The notes under the pieces: model-generated
What the model was told of the DNA's origin: nothing
Databases searched by the model: none
Seen by the model: only the letters and a program-made list of their open reading frames with translations
Made by a program: the position numbers and the translations under genes
IMG/VR virus record: IMGVR_UViG_3300047560_000898
Location: 1 to 29,992 of that record
Reading direction: 5' to 3' (one strand)
Length of the DNA: 29,992 bases
From: a virus
Shown: positions 6,376 through 11,456 of the stretch, in pieces
How positions within the stretch are numbered: position 1 is the stretch's first letter
Layout: each line of letters starts with the position of its first letter

Positions 6376-7011
6376 CTATAGCATAGCTATAAGTTGCTTA
6401 CCGATTTCGTATGTATAGCGTGGCGGGATAGCCTCGACCAAGTCACCCCACAACATCCAGTTAATTCCCATAGCCTCTCTCGCTTCCTCGATTGACTTGG
6501 CAGTATGACCGCCCTTTGGGATCTCATCACGCATTGAACCATAGATACCTACTGGCTTACCCTGTGTCTTGTGATCACATACTGAACCTATTAACTTCAG
6601 GTTAGACTCGAAGAGTCTGTGTCTGCGTACCTTTAACCCAAAAGAAGAGCCACACATCTGTATCGGGTTGATAAGCGGTGCGCCTGGTACATTTTCAATG
6701 ACATAAGGCACGCCACTCTCAATCAGTTTCTCTCTCGTCTGTGGGATAAGATCCACTTTATCAGTTGTCTTCCCCTGCGCGTCTCGCAGGTGTTTAGTGC
6801 GTGAGTGCGTCTGACACGGAGGGCTTGCAGCTATCGCGTCAAAGGATCTTAAGAAGTCTAAGTCCTGCATAAGTTCCAGGCAGTCGGCTTGGATAAAAGT
6901 ATACGGGTAGCGTTTCTGTTTCTTTATATCAACGCCAGTAACTTCGAACCCTGCGTCGGCGTAACCTTTACTCGCTCCTCCTGCCTTGCAATATAGATCA
7001 AGGAGTTTCAT
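6376..7011 (-). CDS. DNA cytosine-C5 methyltransferase, compact (211 aa)
   Basis: ATG at 7011 gives a start exactly at motif I (LLDLYCKAGGASKG) and makes a TGATG junction with the upstream transglycosylase; the longer frame to 7050 adds nothing family-like. Catalytic motif IV is ASPPCQTHS (C66), motif VI is ENV (106-108) and motif VIII is RRHRLFE (129-135). A motif X-like segment (YTYEIGKQL) is at the end. At 211 aa it has room for only a short target-recognition region. It would methylate cytosine at C5 in phage DNA, probably against host restriction; no partner nuclease is seen nearby. Confidence 0.9.
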   Translation of the reverse strand: MKLLDLYCKAGGASKGYADAGFEVTGVDIKKQKRYPYTFIQADCLELMQDLDFLRSFDAIAASPPCQTHSRTKHLRDAQGKTTDKVDLIPQTREKLIESGVPYVIENVPGAPLINPIQMCGSSFGLKVRRHRLFESNLKLIGSVCDHKTQGKPVGIYGSMRDEIPKGGHTAKSIEEAREAMGINWMLWGDLVEAIPPRYTYEIGKQLIAML

Positions 7012-7300
7012 CAGTACCAGCCTCGTTTGTGATGGGCAAGAGCGCGGCACGCAGATCCTCGATAGCGGTATTCAATGTATCGTAGACCGTGAAGGATTTG
7101 TAATTCAGGTCTTGAACTACGCTCTCCAAGGAGTTGAGCAATTCCATAAGCCGTGCTTCTTGGTTTGCCCTGAAGATTTCTTGGGCGAGCGAGGTGGTCG
7201 AAGCGGGATTCAGCGGTCCAAAGGGTGATGAGGCACTCTGTCTCTCTCTTCGTATATCCGAGAGCCTGACTATATTCTCTTGCTGTTCGTCTATTCTCAC
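6998..7300 (-). CDS. Hypothetical protein, 100 aa, overlapping the transglycosylase gene
   Basis: GTG at 7300 forms a GTGA overlap with the preceding gene and has a strong GGAGGAG site immediately upstream. The product is an even-composition helical protein: IVRLSDIRRERQ, a short Pro/Ser-rich turn, then long amphipathic helices (SLAQEIFRANQEARLMELL, YDTLNTAIEDLRAALLP). The frame lies wholly across the transglycosylase gene (7011-7442) in a different frame and runs 14 bases into the methylase gene. The good start signals argue that it is translated. The function is unknown. Confidence 0.55.
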   Translation of the reverse strand: MRIDEQQENIVRLSDIRRERQSASSPFGPLNPASTTSLAQEIFRANQEARLMELLNSLESVVQDLNYKSFTVYDTLNTAIEDLRAALLPITNEAGTDETP

Positions 7301-7442
7301 GCTTCTCCTCCATTGTAGCCTTCGTTCTCGCGCTGATTACTGGCTTGGCTATCGTGTTTAACGGAGGTATCGGGTCGTAGATCCAACTCACCAGCACCAG
7401 TAGTGCCGTCAATATCAAGCCACTTCTTACCCAGTTGTTCAT
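7011..7442 (-). CDS. Membrane-anchored lytic-transglycosylase-like protein
   Basis: ATG 7442 is preceded by AGGAGAAGG. The 143-residue product has an N-terminal hydrophobic segment (GLILTALLVLVSWIY, about 8-22), a charged linker and an SLT-like domain: LWTAESRFDHLA with the catalytic Glu at 78, STAYGIAQLLGE (96-107), a helix GLRYIEYRY and a terminal HHKRGWY. This is the goose-lysozyme/SLT pattern of peptidoglycan-cleaving enzymes. It could open the cell wall during lysis or be a wall-acting anchor protein. The whole gene is also coding in other frames for the genes at 7297-7587 and 6998-7300. Confidence 0.82.
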   Translation of the reverse strand: MNNWVRSGLILTALLVLVSWIYDPIPPLNTIAKPVISARTKATMEEKRENRRTAREYSQALGYTKRETECLITLWTAESRFDHLARPRNLQGKPRSTAYGIAQLLGERSSRPELQILHGLRYIEYRYRGSACRALAHHKRGWY

Positions 7443-7587
7443 CGTTCGCCTTCTCCTGTTCTAACATTTCTTTATAGATTTCAGGGTGGGCTTGCGCCAA
7501 CCTGGTGAGAGCTCGTTCTCTCGCCCGTCTGTAGTTACGGTAACTGACTGCAGTTCTCTTCGCTGTCTCGATCCTTCTCTCGTTCAT
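7297..7587 (-). CDS. Conserved-looking phage protein of unknown function, 96 aa
   Basis: ATG 7587 overlaps the upstream stop as ATGA. The first 60 residues are basic helices (SYRNYRRARERALTRLAQAHPEIYKEMLEQEK) ending in KKWLDIDGTT, which looks like a family motif. The last 35 residues are hydrophilic and disordered-looking. The last codons (N-G-G-E-A-stop) are written GGAGGAGAAGCGTGA, which is also the ribosome binding site and start of the next gene. The last 146 bases overlap the transglycosylase gene. Confidence 0.7.
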   Translation of the reverse strand: MNERRIETAKRTAVSYRNYRRARERALTRLAQAHPEIYKEMLEQEKANDEQLGKKWLDIDGTTGAGELDLRPDTSVKHDSQASNQRENEGYNGGEA

Positions 7588-7835
7588 TTTCCCTTTCCTA
7601 ATGCCTGGTTAATTATATGTGTAATGTCCACTGGCTGGCCGATCAGTACGGCGTCTTCCTCGTCGGAAGACCAGGCAGATACCAGTAAGCGTGAGCCGAT
7701 AGGCGATCTCTGATACCAGTCTACCGCCTCGAAGGGTTTCTCTCCGCCCCATAGGGCTATGCCCTCTGCGTCAGTCACCTCATACAGGTTGATAAGATCG
7801 TACTTAGACGGGTGAAAGGCTATGACGTTACTCAT
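7584..7835 (-). CDS. Hypothetical protein, 83 aa
   Basis: ATG 7835 is preferred to the in-frame start at 7877 because of the GGAGGAGGGAGAGG stretch just upstream. The product has a mixed alpha/beta composition: SNVIAFHPSKYDLINLYEV, ALWGGEKPFEAVDWYQRSP, LLVSAWSSDEEDAVLIGQPVDIT. The middle section recalls small domains that read an amino-acid or nucleotide ligand, but no family is recognised. It overlaps the upstream gene by 8 bases and the downstream one by ATGA. Confidence 0.7.
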   Translation of the reverse strand: MSNVIAFHPSKYDLINLYEVTDAEGIALWGGEKPFEAVDWYQRSPIGSRLLVSAWSSDEEDAVLIGQPVDITHIINQALGKGK

Positions 7836-7956
7836 CCTCTCCCTCCTCCTCGATCCCAAAGATACGCGATAGCGCACGGTTAGCCCTATTGAGCGTAGCG
7901 ATAGCCTCGTTAAGCTCTTGATTCATTACCTCTTCCATAGTCTCTCTCTCTTTCAT
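7828..7956 (-). CDS. Small helical protein, 42 aa
   Basis: ATG 7956 makes an ATGA junction with the upstream stop; internal ATGs at 7938 and 7926 are alternatives. The product is a single charged amphipathic helix (NQELNEAIATLNRANRAL) with an acidic end. The GAGGAGGAGGGAGAGG that encodes its last residues also supplies the ribosome binding site for the next gene. The function is unknown. Confidence 0.55.
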   Translation of the reverse strand: MKERETMEEVMNQELNEAIATLNRANRALSRIFGIEEEGEDE

Positions 7957-8105
7957 AGTAGGCACCCGCAATTCTCTACGGGTGTTAAGCAATCACCGCA
8001 AAATACGGTGCAGATAGTGCAACCGTCTCCTTCGCACTCTTTACAGATAACTTCTTTCACGATCCGTGCGTCCTTGTAATCGTGCAATTCAAAATAAGTA
8101 CTCAC
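7953..8105 (-). CDS. Cysteine-rich small protein, 50 aa
   Basis: It starts with GTG 8105 in a GTGA overlap. After a 20-residue lead the protein carries eight cysteines in 28 residues (CKECEGDGCTICTVFCGDC, then ENCGC), enough for two zinc sites. Cysteine-dense small proteins like this are seen in early regions of actinobacterial phages, without known function. Both ends overlap neighbours. Confidence 0.6.
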   Translation of the reverse strand: MSTYFELHDYKDARIVKEVICKECEGDGCTICTVFCGDCLTPVENCGCLL

Positions 8106-8281
8106 TCGCTAAACTTCCCTTCTAGTGTAATCTGATATTCCATAGGCTCACCTAACGGTATCCCACACTCTTGATCTAGTTTCTGCAGGGCAAAACGCTT
8201 TGCCTCTTCTTCATTGTCTGCATAAACAACTGTAGTGATATTGAATAGGTCATAGACTAATGTCATTGTGTAATCGTTCAT
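8102..8281 (-). CDS. Hypothetical small protein, 59 aa
   Basis: ATG 8281 overlaps the upstream stop (ATGA). The product looks like a small alpha/beta domain: YTMTLVYDLFNITTVVYADNEEEAKRFA is a strand-strand-helix unit in which NEEEA begins the helix, followed by a Cys/Gly turn and a final strand (MEYQITLEG). This pattern is common to small phage proteins of unknown role. The last codons make the GTGA junction. Confidence 0.6.
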   Translation of the reverse strand: MNDYTMTLVYDLFNITTVVYADNEEEAKRFALQKLDQECGIPLGEPMEYQITLEGKFSE

Positions 8282-8418
8282 TTACTCTCTCCCTTTTCTA
8301 TACAGGCGGGGCAGATATTGCCCTCTCCCTCTTGATCGTCGAAATACTCGCTGCACTCCGCACACTTCACTTCATTGAGCACGTGATTAGTCCAGGAGTC
8401 TCCTTCGTAGTAGCTCAT
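8278..8418 (-). CDS. Small zinc-ribbon protein, 46 aa
   Basis: ATG 8418 overlaps the upstream stop by ATGA. The product has two C-x2-C knuckles 15 residues apart (VKCAECSEYF and NICPACIEKG), a classic zinc ribbon. It is probably a single zinc-binding module that binds nucleic acid or a host protein. The family is not recognised. Confidence 0.65.
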   Translation of the reverse strand: MSYYEGDSWTNHVLNEVKCAECSEYFDDQEGEGNICPACIEKGESK

Positions 8419-8645
8419 TTTTCCCCCATTTTTCTCCAATAAGCAAGCGCGTTCAAAAAATCGTAATCGGAGAATCTCTTATACCCTCTCCCTAGTACGT
8501 AGACCTTAGGACTAGGCACGTTATCCCAATCGTTCGTCATTAGATCTTCAAGAGGTACGCCGTTACGGTGCAACGCCCCCAAAAATCCAGCTGCCTGCCA
8601 GTGTTTAGGATCTTGCGACTTCTTTTCGTAGGTACTTTTAACCAT
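8415..8645 (-). CDS. Hypothetical protein, 76 aa
   Basis: ATG 8645 has GAGGAGGAG six bases upstream, encoded by the end of the preceding gene (TAATG junction). The protein is basic and aromatic, with WQAAGFLGALHRNGVPLEDL, PKVYVLGRGYKRFSDYDF and NALAYWRKMG; it may be a small helical domain. It is not recognised. Confidence 0.65.
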   Translation of the reverse strand: MVKSTYEKKSQDPKHWQAAGFLGALHRNGVPLEDLMTNDWDNVPSPKVYVLGRGYKRFSDYDFLNALAYWRKMGEK

Positions 8646-8809
8646 TAGATCTCCTCCTCCGCAGGGTGCAGGTATCCGCCCATAGTTTCGATTAAATTAG
8701 TGTGGATCACTAGGGTTCCCGCACTATCTATTGTCACGTGTGCACCCTTCATATTCTCCTGCACCCATAACTTAAGATCCTGGATCGTGTCTACTTCTTG
8801 CAGTTGCAT
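8645..8809 (-). CDS. Hypothetical small protein, 54 aa
   Basis: ATG 8809 directly follows the upstream stop (TAAATG). The product has helix-strand-strand character: TIQDLKLWVQENMKGAHVTIDSAGTL is followed by VIHTNLIETMGGYLHP and an acidic end. The acidic end (E-E-E-I) is written GAGGAGGAGATC and acts as the next gene's ribosome binding site. The function is unknown. Confidence 0.6.
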   Translation of the reverse strand: MQLQEVDTIQDLKLWVQENMKGAHVTIDSAGTLVIHTNLIETMGGYLHPAEEEI

Positions 8810-9061
8810 TTACTTACCCTCCTCTTTAATTTGCTCTTCTAGCCAATAACCTAGTGAGTGATCTAGTGGCAGATTACCTGCCTCATATTCAGTAGCCCAC
8901 TTAGGATAAGAAACTCTCTTGCCTAAGCGATCATAAAAGGTAACCTGATAACCGTCGTAATGATCCCAACTAATATCGGCATAATGAACCTCTCCGTCTC
9001 TCTTAATTACAACGGATAGTTGATAAGCGTCAATTACTTTTTCTTTCAATAAAATTTCCAT
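8810..9061 (-). CDS. Hypothetical protein, 83 aa
   Basis: ATG 9061 follows the upstream stop directly. The product is a small alpha/beta protein: LKEKVIDAYQLSVVIKRDGE, then paired strands (VHYADISWDHYDGYQVTFY), then a helix with PLDHSLGYWLEEQIKEEGK. Its C-terminal E-G-K is shared with the next two genes upstream because GAGGGTAAGTAA encodes a ribosome binding site. No family is recognised. Confidence 0.68.
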   Translation of the reverse strand: MEILLKEKVIDAYQLSVVIKRDGEVHYADISWDHYDGYQVTFYDRLGKRVSYPKWATEYEAGNLPLDHSLGYWLEEQIKEEGK

Positions 9062-9196
9062 TTACTTACCCTCTCTCTCTTGCATAAATAATTGCTTAGC
9101 CTCTTTCACTGTATAACCGATATATAACTTACTTACTAGGTATCCTCCGATAATGTCGGAGATCTCAATACCTGCGTGCTTTTTAGTTACAGTCAT
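9062..9196 (-). CDS. Small helical protein, 44 aa
   Basis: ATG 9196 follows the upstream stop directly, with GAGGG nearby. Its short sequence (HAGIEISDIIGGYLVSKLY, YTVKEAKQLF) reads as two helices with a glycine turn. It ends E-R-E-G-K. The function is unknown. It fills the space between neighbours without gap, which supports it. Confidence 0.55.
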   Translation of the reverse strand: MTVTKKHAGIEISDIIGGYLVSKLYIGYTVKEAKQLFMQEREGK

Positions 9197-9370
9197 TTAC
9201 TTTCCCTCTCTTTCTAATGTGTTTAGTAATTCAATAGTGAGTAATAGATCCTGGCTTACTTTCTTTCTCTTCTCTTCGATCTCGCTCTTGTTCCAACGAG
9301 GCGCAGTAGCGGGATGTAGACTTTCTTCTAGTAACTTAATCGTTTCGATAGCCTCTTTAACTGTGATCAC
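9197..9370 (-). CDS. Small helical protein, 57 aa
   Basis: GTG 9370 has AAAGAGG upstream. The product is helical and charged: MITVKEAIETIKLLEESLHP, a Pro/Trp-containing turn (TAPRWNKSEIEEKRKKV), then LLLTIELLNTL, ending E-R-E-G-K. It may form a helical hairpin. It is the first gene after a 93-base gap (9371-9463), which contains only short inverted repeats (TACCT/AGGTA near 9405-9417 and CTATG/CATAG near 9430-9448). Confidence 0.6.
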   Translation of the reverse strand: MITVKEAIETIKLLEESLHPATAPRWNKSEIEEKRKKVSQDLLLTIELLNTLEREGK

Positions 9371-9550
9371 TTCGTCCTCTTTCTCTTTTGATCGTACTCT
9401 GCCCTACCTACTAGGTACAGACTACCGCACTATGTCGTATAAACATAGCACGATAGTACGCAACTAGAAGAGTTCGCCCTCTCCCTCTTTCGTACTTTCT
9501 CTCTTGATCGCAGGCTCGCCTTCACCCTCTCGCGCCTGGCTAGCTGCGCC

Positions 9551-9676
9551 CTAGTACCTGCGCCCCGTCGCTTTGCAGAAGATCCAGTGAACCGCCTCCA
9601 CTGCGCCCCATAAGGCGACGCCCTGCAGGGCTAGCAACGCCAGCCCCGCGAGCATTTGCCCCGCGTAAAGGATCAC
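9551..9676 (-). CDS. Small membrane protein, 41 aa, followed in frame by an amber-separated tail
   Basis: GTG 9676 makes a GTGA overlap with the upstream gene and has GGAGGG six bases before it. Residues 4-35 are hydrophobic (QMLAGLALLALQGVALWGA, then VHWIF), giving one or two membrane spans, followed by a basic end (KATGRRY). The stop is TAG (9551-9553). The same frame stays open for 28 more codons to a second TAG at 9464-9466, giving a hydrophilic tail (ASQAREGEGEPAIKRES). That tail resembles the normal end of the neighbouring genes. The gene may be read through or have gained a nonsense mutation. A holin-like role is possible but not shown. Confidence 0.6.
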   Translation of the reverse strand: MILYAGQMLAGLALLALQGVALWGAVEAVHWIFCKATGRRY

Positions 9677-10014
9677 GCGACGCCCTCCGCGTCACGGTTA
9701 AGATCTGCGATCAGTGCGTTGACCTGATCCATAACCTGCGCGACGGCTTGAATATGCAACTCCGCCATTTTTTCGTAGTTATATCGGGTAACTGCCTGGA
9801 TCTGGATCAACTTATTAAGGGACTGATACATAGTCCACTTCTCCATAGTGAACCCGTCGCGTCGTTCAATAACGCACTCACTGATATTAGATAGGTACGC
9901 CTTGCGGGTCTTATCGTGCCAGGTGCTTACCTTTACGCGATAGTTATCTTCTTCCCGTGTCCAACTTTCGGTAATGCGTCGGTTGATCTCGTGCCCGAAC
10001 TTTTCGTGTTGCAT
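9673..10014 (-). CDS. Hypothetical helical protein, 113 aa
   Basis: ATG 10014 has AAGGGG five bases upstream. The product starts with basic and acidic mixes (HEKFGHEINRRITESWTREED), has strand-like centre segments (YRVKVSTWHD, ECVIERRDGFTMEKW) and ends in long helices (LNKLIQIQAVTRYNYEK, HIQAVAQVMDQVNALIADL). The last codons encode the ribosome binding site for the membrane protein gene. No family is recognised. Confidence 0.7.
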   Translation of the reverse strand: MQHEKFGHEINRRITESWTREEDNYRVKVSTWHDKTRKAYLSNISECVIERRDGFTMEKWTMYQSLNKLIQIQAVTRYNYEKMAELHIQAVAQVMDQVNALIADLNRDAEGVA

Positions 10015-10064
10015 TTCTTGCCCCTTTTCTAGACTGATCTCATCAGGTGACGAATTACGCCACG

Positions 10065-10078
10065 ACGCCCGAAGGCGT
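10065..10078 (-). other. UUCG-tetraloop hairpin in the 71-base gap
   Basis: On the leftward transcript the sequence reads ACGCC-TTCG-GGCGT, a five-pair stem closed by the very stable C(UUCG)G tetraloop. It lies between the genes at 10086-10331 and 9673-10014, the one place in this stretch where the tight gene overlaps are broken. No T-run follows, so it is more likely an RNA-stabilising or attenuating element than a full terminator. Confidence 0.45.
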
Positions 10079-10085
10079 TTCGATC

Positions 10086-10331
10086 TTAGAATTGACGGGA
10101 GTCGTAGTCATCAACGGGGAAGAAAGTTAGCGCGGAGTAGTTGCTCATTTCTTCGTCGGGCAGTCCGACTGTGTGAGAGATGTTGAACCAATCGGATCTT
10201 GAACCTTCGGGAGAAGGTGCCAGGAGGATCTGCATATTGTCGGGCAGTCCTTCGATTACCTTGCGAAGATCTCCAACGGTAAAAGGCTTAATGCTCGCCA
10301 GGTACTGCGCGAAAGACATTTTTTCTTCCAT
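10086..10331 (-). CDS. Hypothetical protein, 81 aa
   Basis: ATG 10331 has AAGGGAG seven bases upstream, encoded at the end of the previous gene. The protein contains KPFTVGDLRKVIEGLPDNMQ followed by a strand (ILLAP), a layout often seen in small phage proteins that begin T-V-G-x-L-R and hold a short alpha/beta domain. The end is aromatic and acidic (ALTFFPVDDYDSRQF). The function is unknown. Confidence 0.7.
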   Translation of the reverse strand: MEEKMSFAQYLASIKPFTVGDLRKVIEGLPDNMQILLAPSPEGSRSDWFNISHTVGLPDEEMSNYSALTFFPVDDYDSRQF

Positions 10332-10460
10332 TTATTTACTCCCTTTAATCTTCTTAATTAGTATTTGAATTTGATCCTGGCGACCGTCGCCCCAACTGCC
10401 TACCTTGTCATTTACTAGCGCCGAAAGAATTAGCGCCTTTTCTTTATCGGTGAGTGTCAT
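10332..10460 (-). CDS. Small helical protein, 42 aa
   Basis: ATG 10460 is chosen because it makes a TAATG junction with the upstream stop; the longer frame to 10550 would lie inside the upstream gene. The product MTLTDKEKALILSALVNDK... reads as a helix-turn-helix-like pair ending in a basic tail (IQILIKKIKGSK). The function is unknown. Confidence 0.62.
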   Translation of the reverse strand: MTLTDKEKALILSALVNDKVGSWGDGRQDQIQILIKKIKGSK

Positions 10461-10882
10461 TATCCGCGTGCCCCCTTGAATAGTTCGGACTTCTTGCCGT
10501 AGGTCGCTACCTTGTAAAAGTGAATTCCCATTTCGTCGCGGATCTCCCATACGCTAGGGATCTTTTCACCTACGAAATAACCGCGTGAGTGCATTTCTTG
10601 AATTGCGGAGTGAACGTATTGTTCGTCGTAGCCGTATTGCATAGGCATTTCGAACGCGATCGCGCCGTTGATCCAAACACGGTTCGAAAAGTAGGTATTG
10701 CCGTAAGTCTTATCGAACCATAAGCGACCTTCAACAAATACACTTTCAAGGTCGAACGCGTCGCAATAAGCGGGTTTATGGTAACCGCTAGCGTCTAAGT
10801 GATCTACGCCGACGAACTCTCCGCAGGCGTTGCATAGTGTGTCATTTCTATTTTCTAGTGTTATTTCTTCTGTCTGTATCAT
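10460..10882 (-). CDS. Hypothetical protein with N-terminal CxxC, first gene of the leftward block
   Basis: The 140-residue product starts at ATG 10882 with only a weak AAAAGAG upstream. Residues 14-40 carry C-x2-C (TLCNACGEF) and a later H/C pair (GYHKPAYCDAF), a probable zinc site. The middle (RLWFDKTYGNTYFSNRVWI) and following helix (EQYVHSAIQEMHSRGYF) are rich in aromatic residues and look like a small beta-sheet/helix domain. No family is recognised. A candidate promoter lies about 45 bases upstream. Confidence 0.75.
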   Translation of the reverse strand: MIQTEEITLENRNDTLCNACGEFVGVDHLDASGYHKPAYCDAFDLESVFVEGRLWFDKTYGNTYFSNRVWINGAIAFEMPMQYGYDEQYVHSAIQEMHSRGYFVGEKIPSVWEIRDEMGIHFYKVATYGKKSELFKGARG

Positions 10883-10900
10883 TTTTTATTTTCTCTTTTC

Positions 10901-10918
10901 GTGAGGGGTCGAACTCAC
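10901..10918 (-). other. Hairpin at the start of the leftward leader
   Basis: GTGAG (10901-10905) and CTCAC (10914-10918) form a five-pair stem with an eight-base loop. It would lie at the very 5' end of a transcript from the candidate promoter at 10926-10955, where hairpins often protect phage mRNA from decay. Confidence 0.35.
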
Positions 10919-10925
10919 TGCCTTA

Positions 10926-10955
10926 ACTATAAGGGTTTATACCGTATAAATACAA
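10926..10955 (-). promoter_or_regulatory. Candidate leftward promoter with palindromic operator
   Basis: Read on the minus strand there is TTGTAT (10955-10950), an 18-base spacer and TATAGT (10931-10926), a fair sigma-70-type match. The spacer contains the perfect palindrome TTTATAC-C-GTATAAA (10936-10950), which touches the -35 element and is placed where a repressor dimer would block polymerase. It would drive the block starting at 10882. Confidence 0.42.
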
Positions 10956-11047
10956 CTCCATTTATTAGCGAGTTTCGCCAGGATCTAGGGCACGAAGTGC
11001 CTCCGCAGCTGGCTCAGGTAACACTCAGAAAGTACTCAGGGTTTAAC

Positions 11048-11064
11048 GGTTGGTTGAGGGTTGG
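11048..11064 (+). other. Two-tier G-quadruplex motif
   Basis: GGTTGGTTGAGGGTTGG has four GG runs with 2-4-base loops. It closely resembles the known GGTTGG-type quadruplex aptamer architecture. It is located in the non-coding divergent region upstream of the DnaA-box-like array. Confidence 0.4.
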
Positions 11065-11160
11065 CAGTTGTCGCCCGTCGGATCTAGTAGGTGCAGGCAG
11101 TCGGTTCGGGTTGGTATCGAATCCAGGTCGGGCACGGTTGGAGGGCTATCGGTTGCATAT

Positions 11161-11187
11161 GGGGGAGAGTGCGGGAGGGTGCCAGGG
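11161..11187 (+). other. Three-tier G-quadruplex motif with competing stem
   Basis: Four G-runs (11161-11165, 11173-11175, 11177-11179, 11185-11187) with loops of 7, 1 and 5 bases satisfy the standard G-quadruplex rule. The segment 11174-11182 can instead pair with 11205-11213 (eight of nine bases), so the region may switch between a quadruplex and a hairpin. It lies 52 bases before the DnaA-box-like array. Confidence 0.5.
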
Positions 11188-11238
11188 TCTGCCGATTATC
11201 TAGTGCCCCCTCCTATTCCGTATCACAACGGGGCAAAC

Positions 11239-11283
11239 TTATCCACATTGTTATCCACAAACTGTGGACAGAGTTGTGGACGG
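11239..11283. promoter_or_regulatory. Array of four DnaA-box-like 9-mers: candidate replication origin
   Basis: Two perfect TTATCCACA boxes (11239-11247, 11251-11259) are followed by two reverse-oriented boxes, TGTGGACAG (11263-11271) and TGTGGACGG (11275-11283). All are separated by exactly 3 bases, so the repeat period is 12. The forward boxes equal the E. coli strong-box consensus; the reverse ones differ at one or two outer positions. The array sits in the largest non-coding region, between divergent operons, with an AT-rich stretch about 45 bases downstream. Host DnaA would bind here to start phage DNA replication. A binding site for a phage regulator is the alternative. Confidence 0.62.
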
Positions 11284-11326
11284 CTGGCAACGCAGTCGGG
11301 CGCGCCGAAAACCGTGACCCCACATT

Positions 11327-11380
11327 GTTAAAAAACGTGGCTATGGTACTGATACTCCCCCAAAAAATATATTTCCTAAA
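11327..11380. other. AT-rich stretch beside the DnaA-box-like array
   Basis: Two A/T-rich runs (TTGTTAAAAAA at 11327-11337 and CAAAAAATATATTTCC at about 11361-11376) lie 45-95 bases from the array. If the array is an origin, this would be the natural DNA-unwinding element. It is otherwise unremarkable. Confidence 0.35.
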
Positions 11381-11414
11381 GTGAAGCTGATCGAATATGC
11401 GGTCTGACCTGCAG

Positions 11415-11441
11415 TTATATATACTGTGGTACAACTCACAG
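11415..11441 (+). promoter_or_regulatory. TTATATATACT element with adjoining hairpin
   Basis: TTATATATACT (11415-11425) has a near copy, TTATATATAGT, 61 bases downstream (11476-11486). The first copy runs into the inverted repeat CTGTG/CACAG (11424-11428 and 11437-11441). The copies could be -10 regions or sites for a phage-specific factor. No convincing -35 precedes the first one. Confidence 0.3.
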
Positions 11442-11456
11442 AATCAAAAGCGAGAA

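Noticed and set aside
6376-7050. Longer form of the cytosine methylase starting at 7050
   Set aside because: The 13 extra residues have no family match and lie within two upstream genes. ATG 7011 coincides with motif I and with the upstream stop.
9153-9467. Rightward 104-codon frame opposite the leftward small genes
   Set aside because: No ribosome binding site. It lies antisense to two supported coupled genes and has a hydrophobic/Ser-rich shadow-frame composition.
11074-11140. tRNA-like segment: GCCCGTC near 11074 can pair with GTCGGGC near 11128, with TATCGAATCC between
   Set aside because: Only 47 bases lie between the arms (about 58 needed). The T-arm has an extra base and no D-stem or anticodon stem forms. 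At most a remnant or chance.
10901-11384. Three overlapping rightward open frames and one leftward frame (11213-11434) in the control region
   Set aside because: No ribosome binding sites and no protein-like composition. They overlap one another and cross the DnaA-box-like array and G-runs; the G-rich base pattern keeps frames open by chance.
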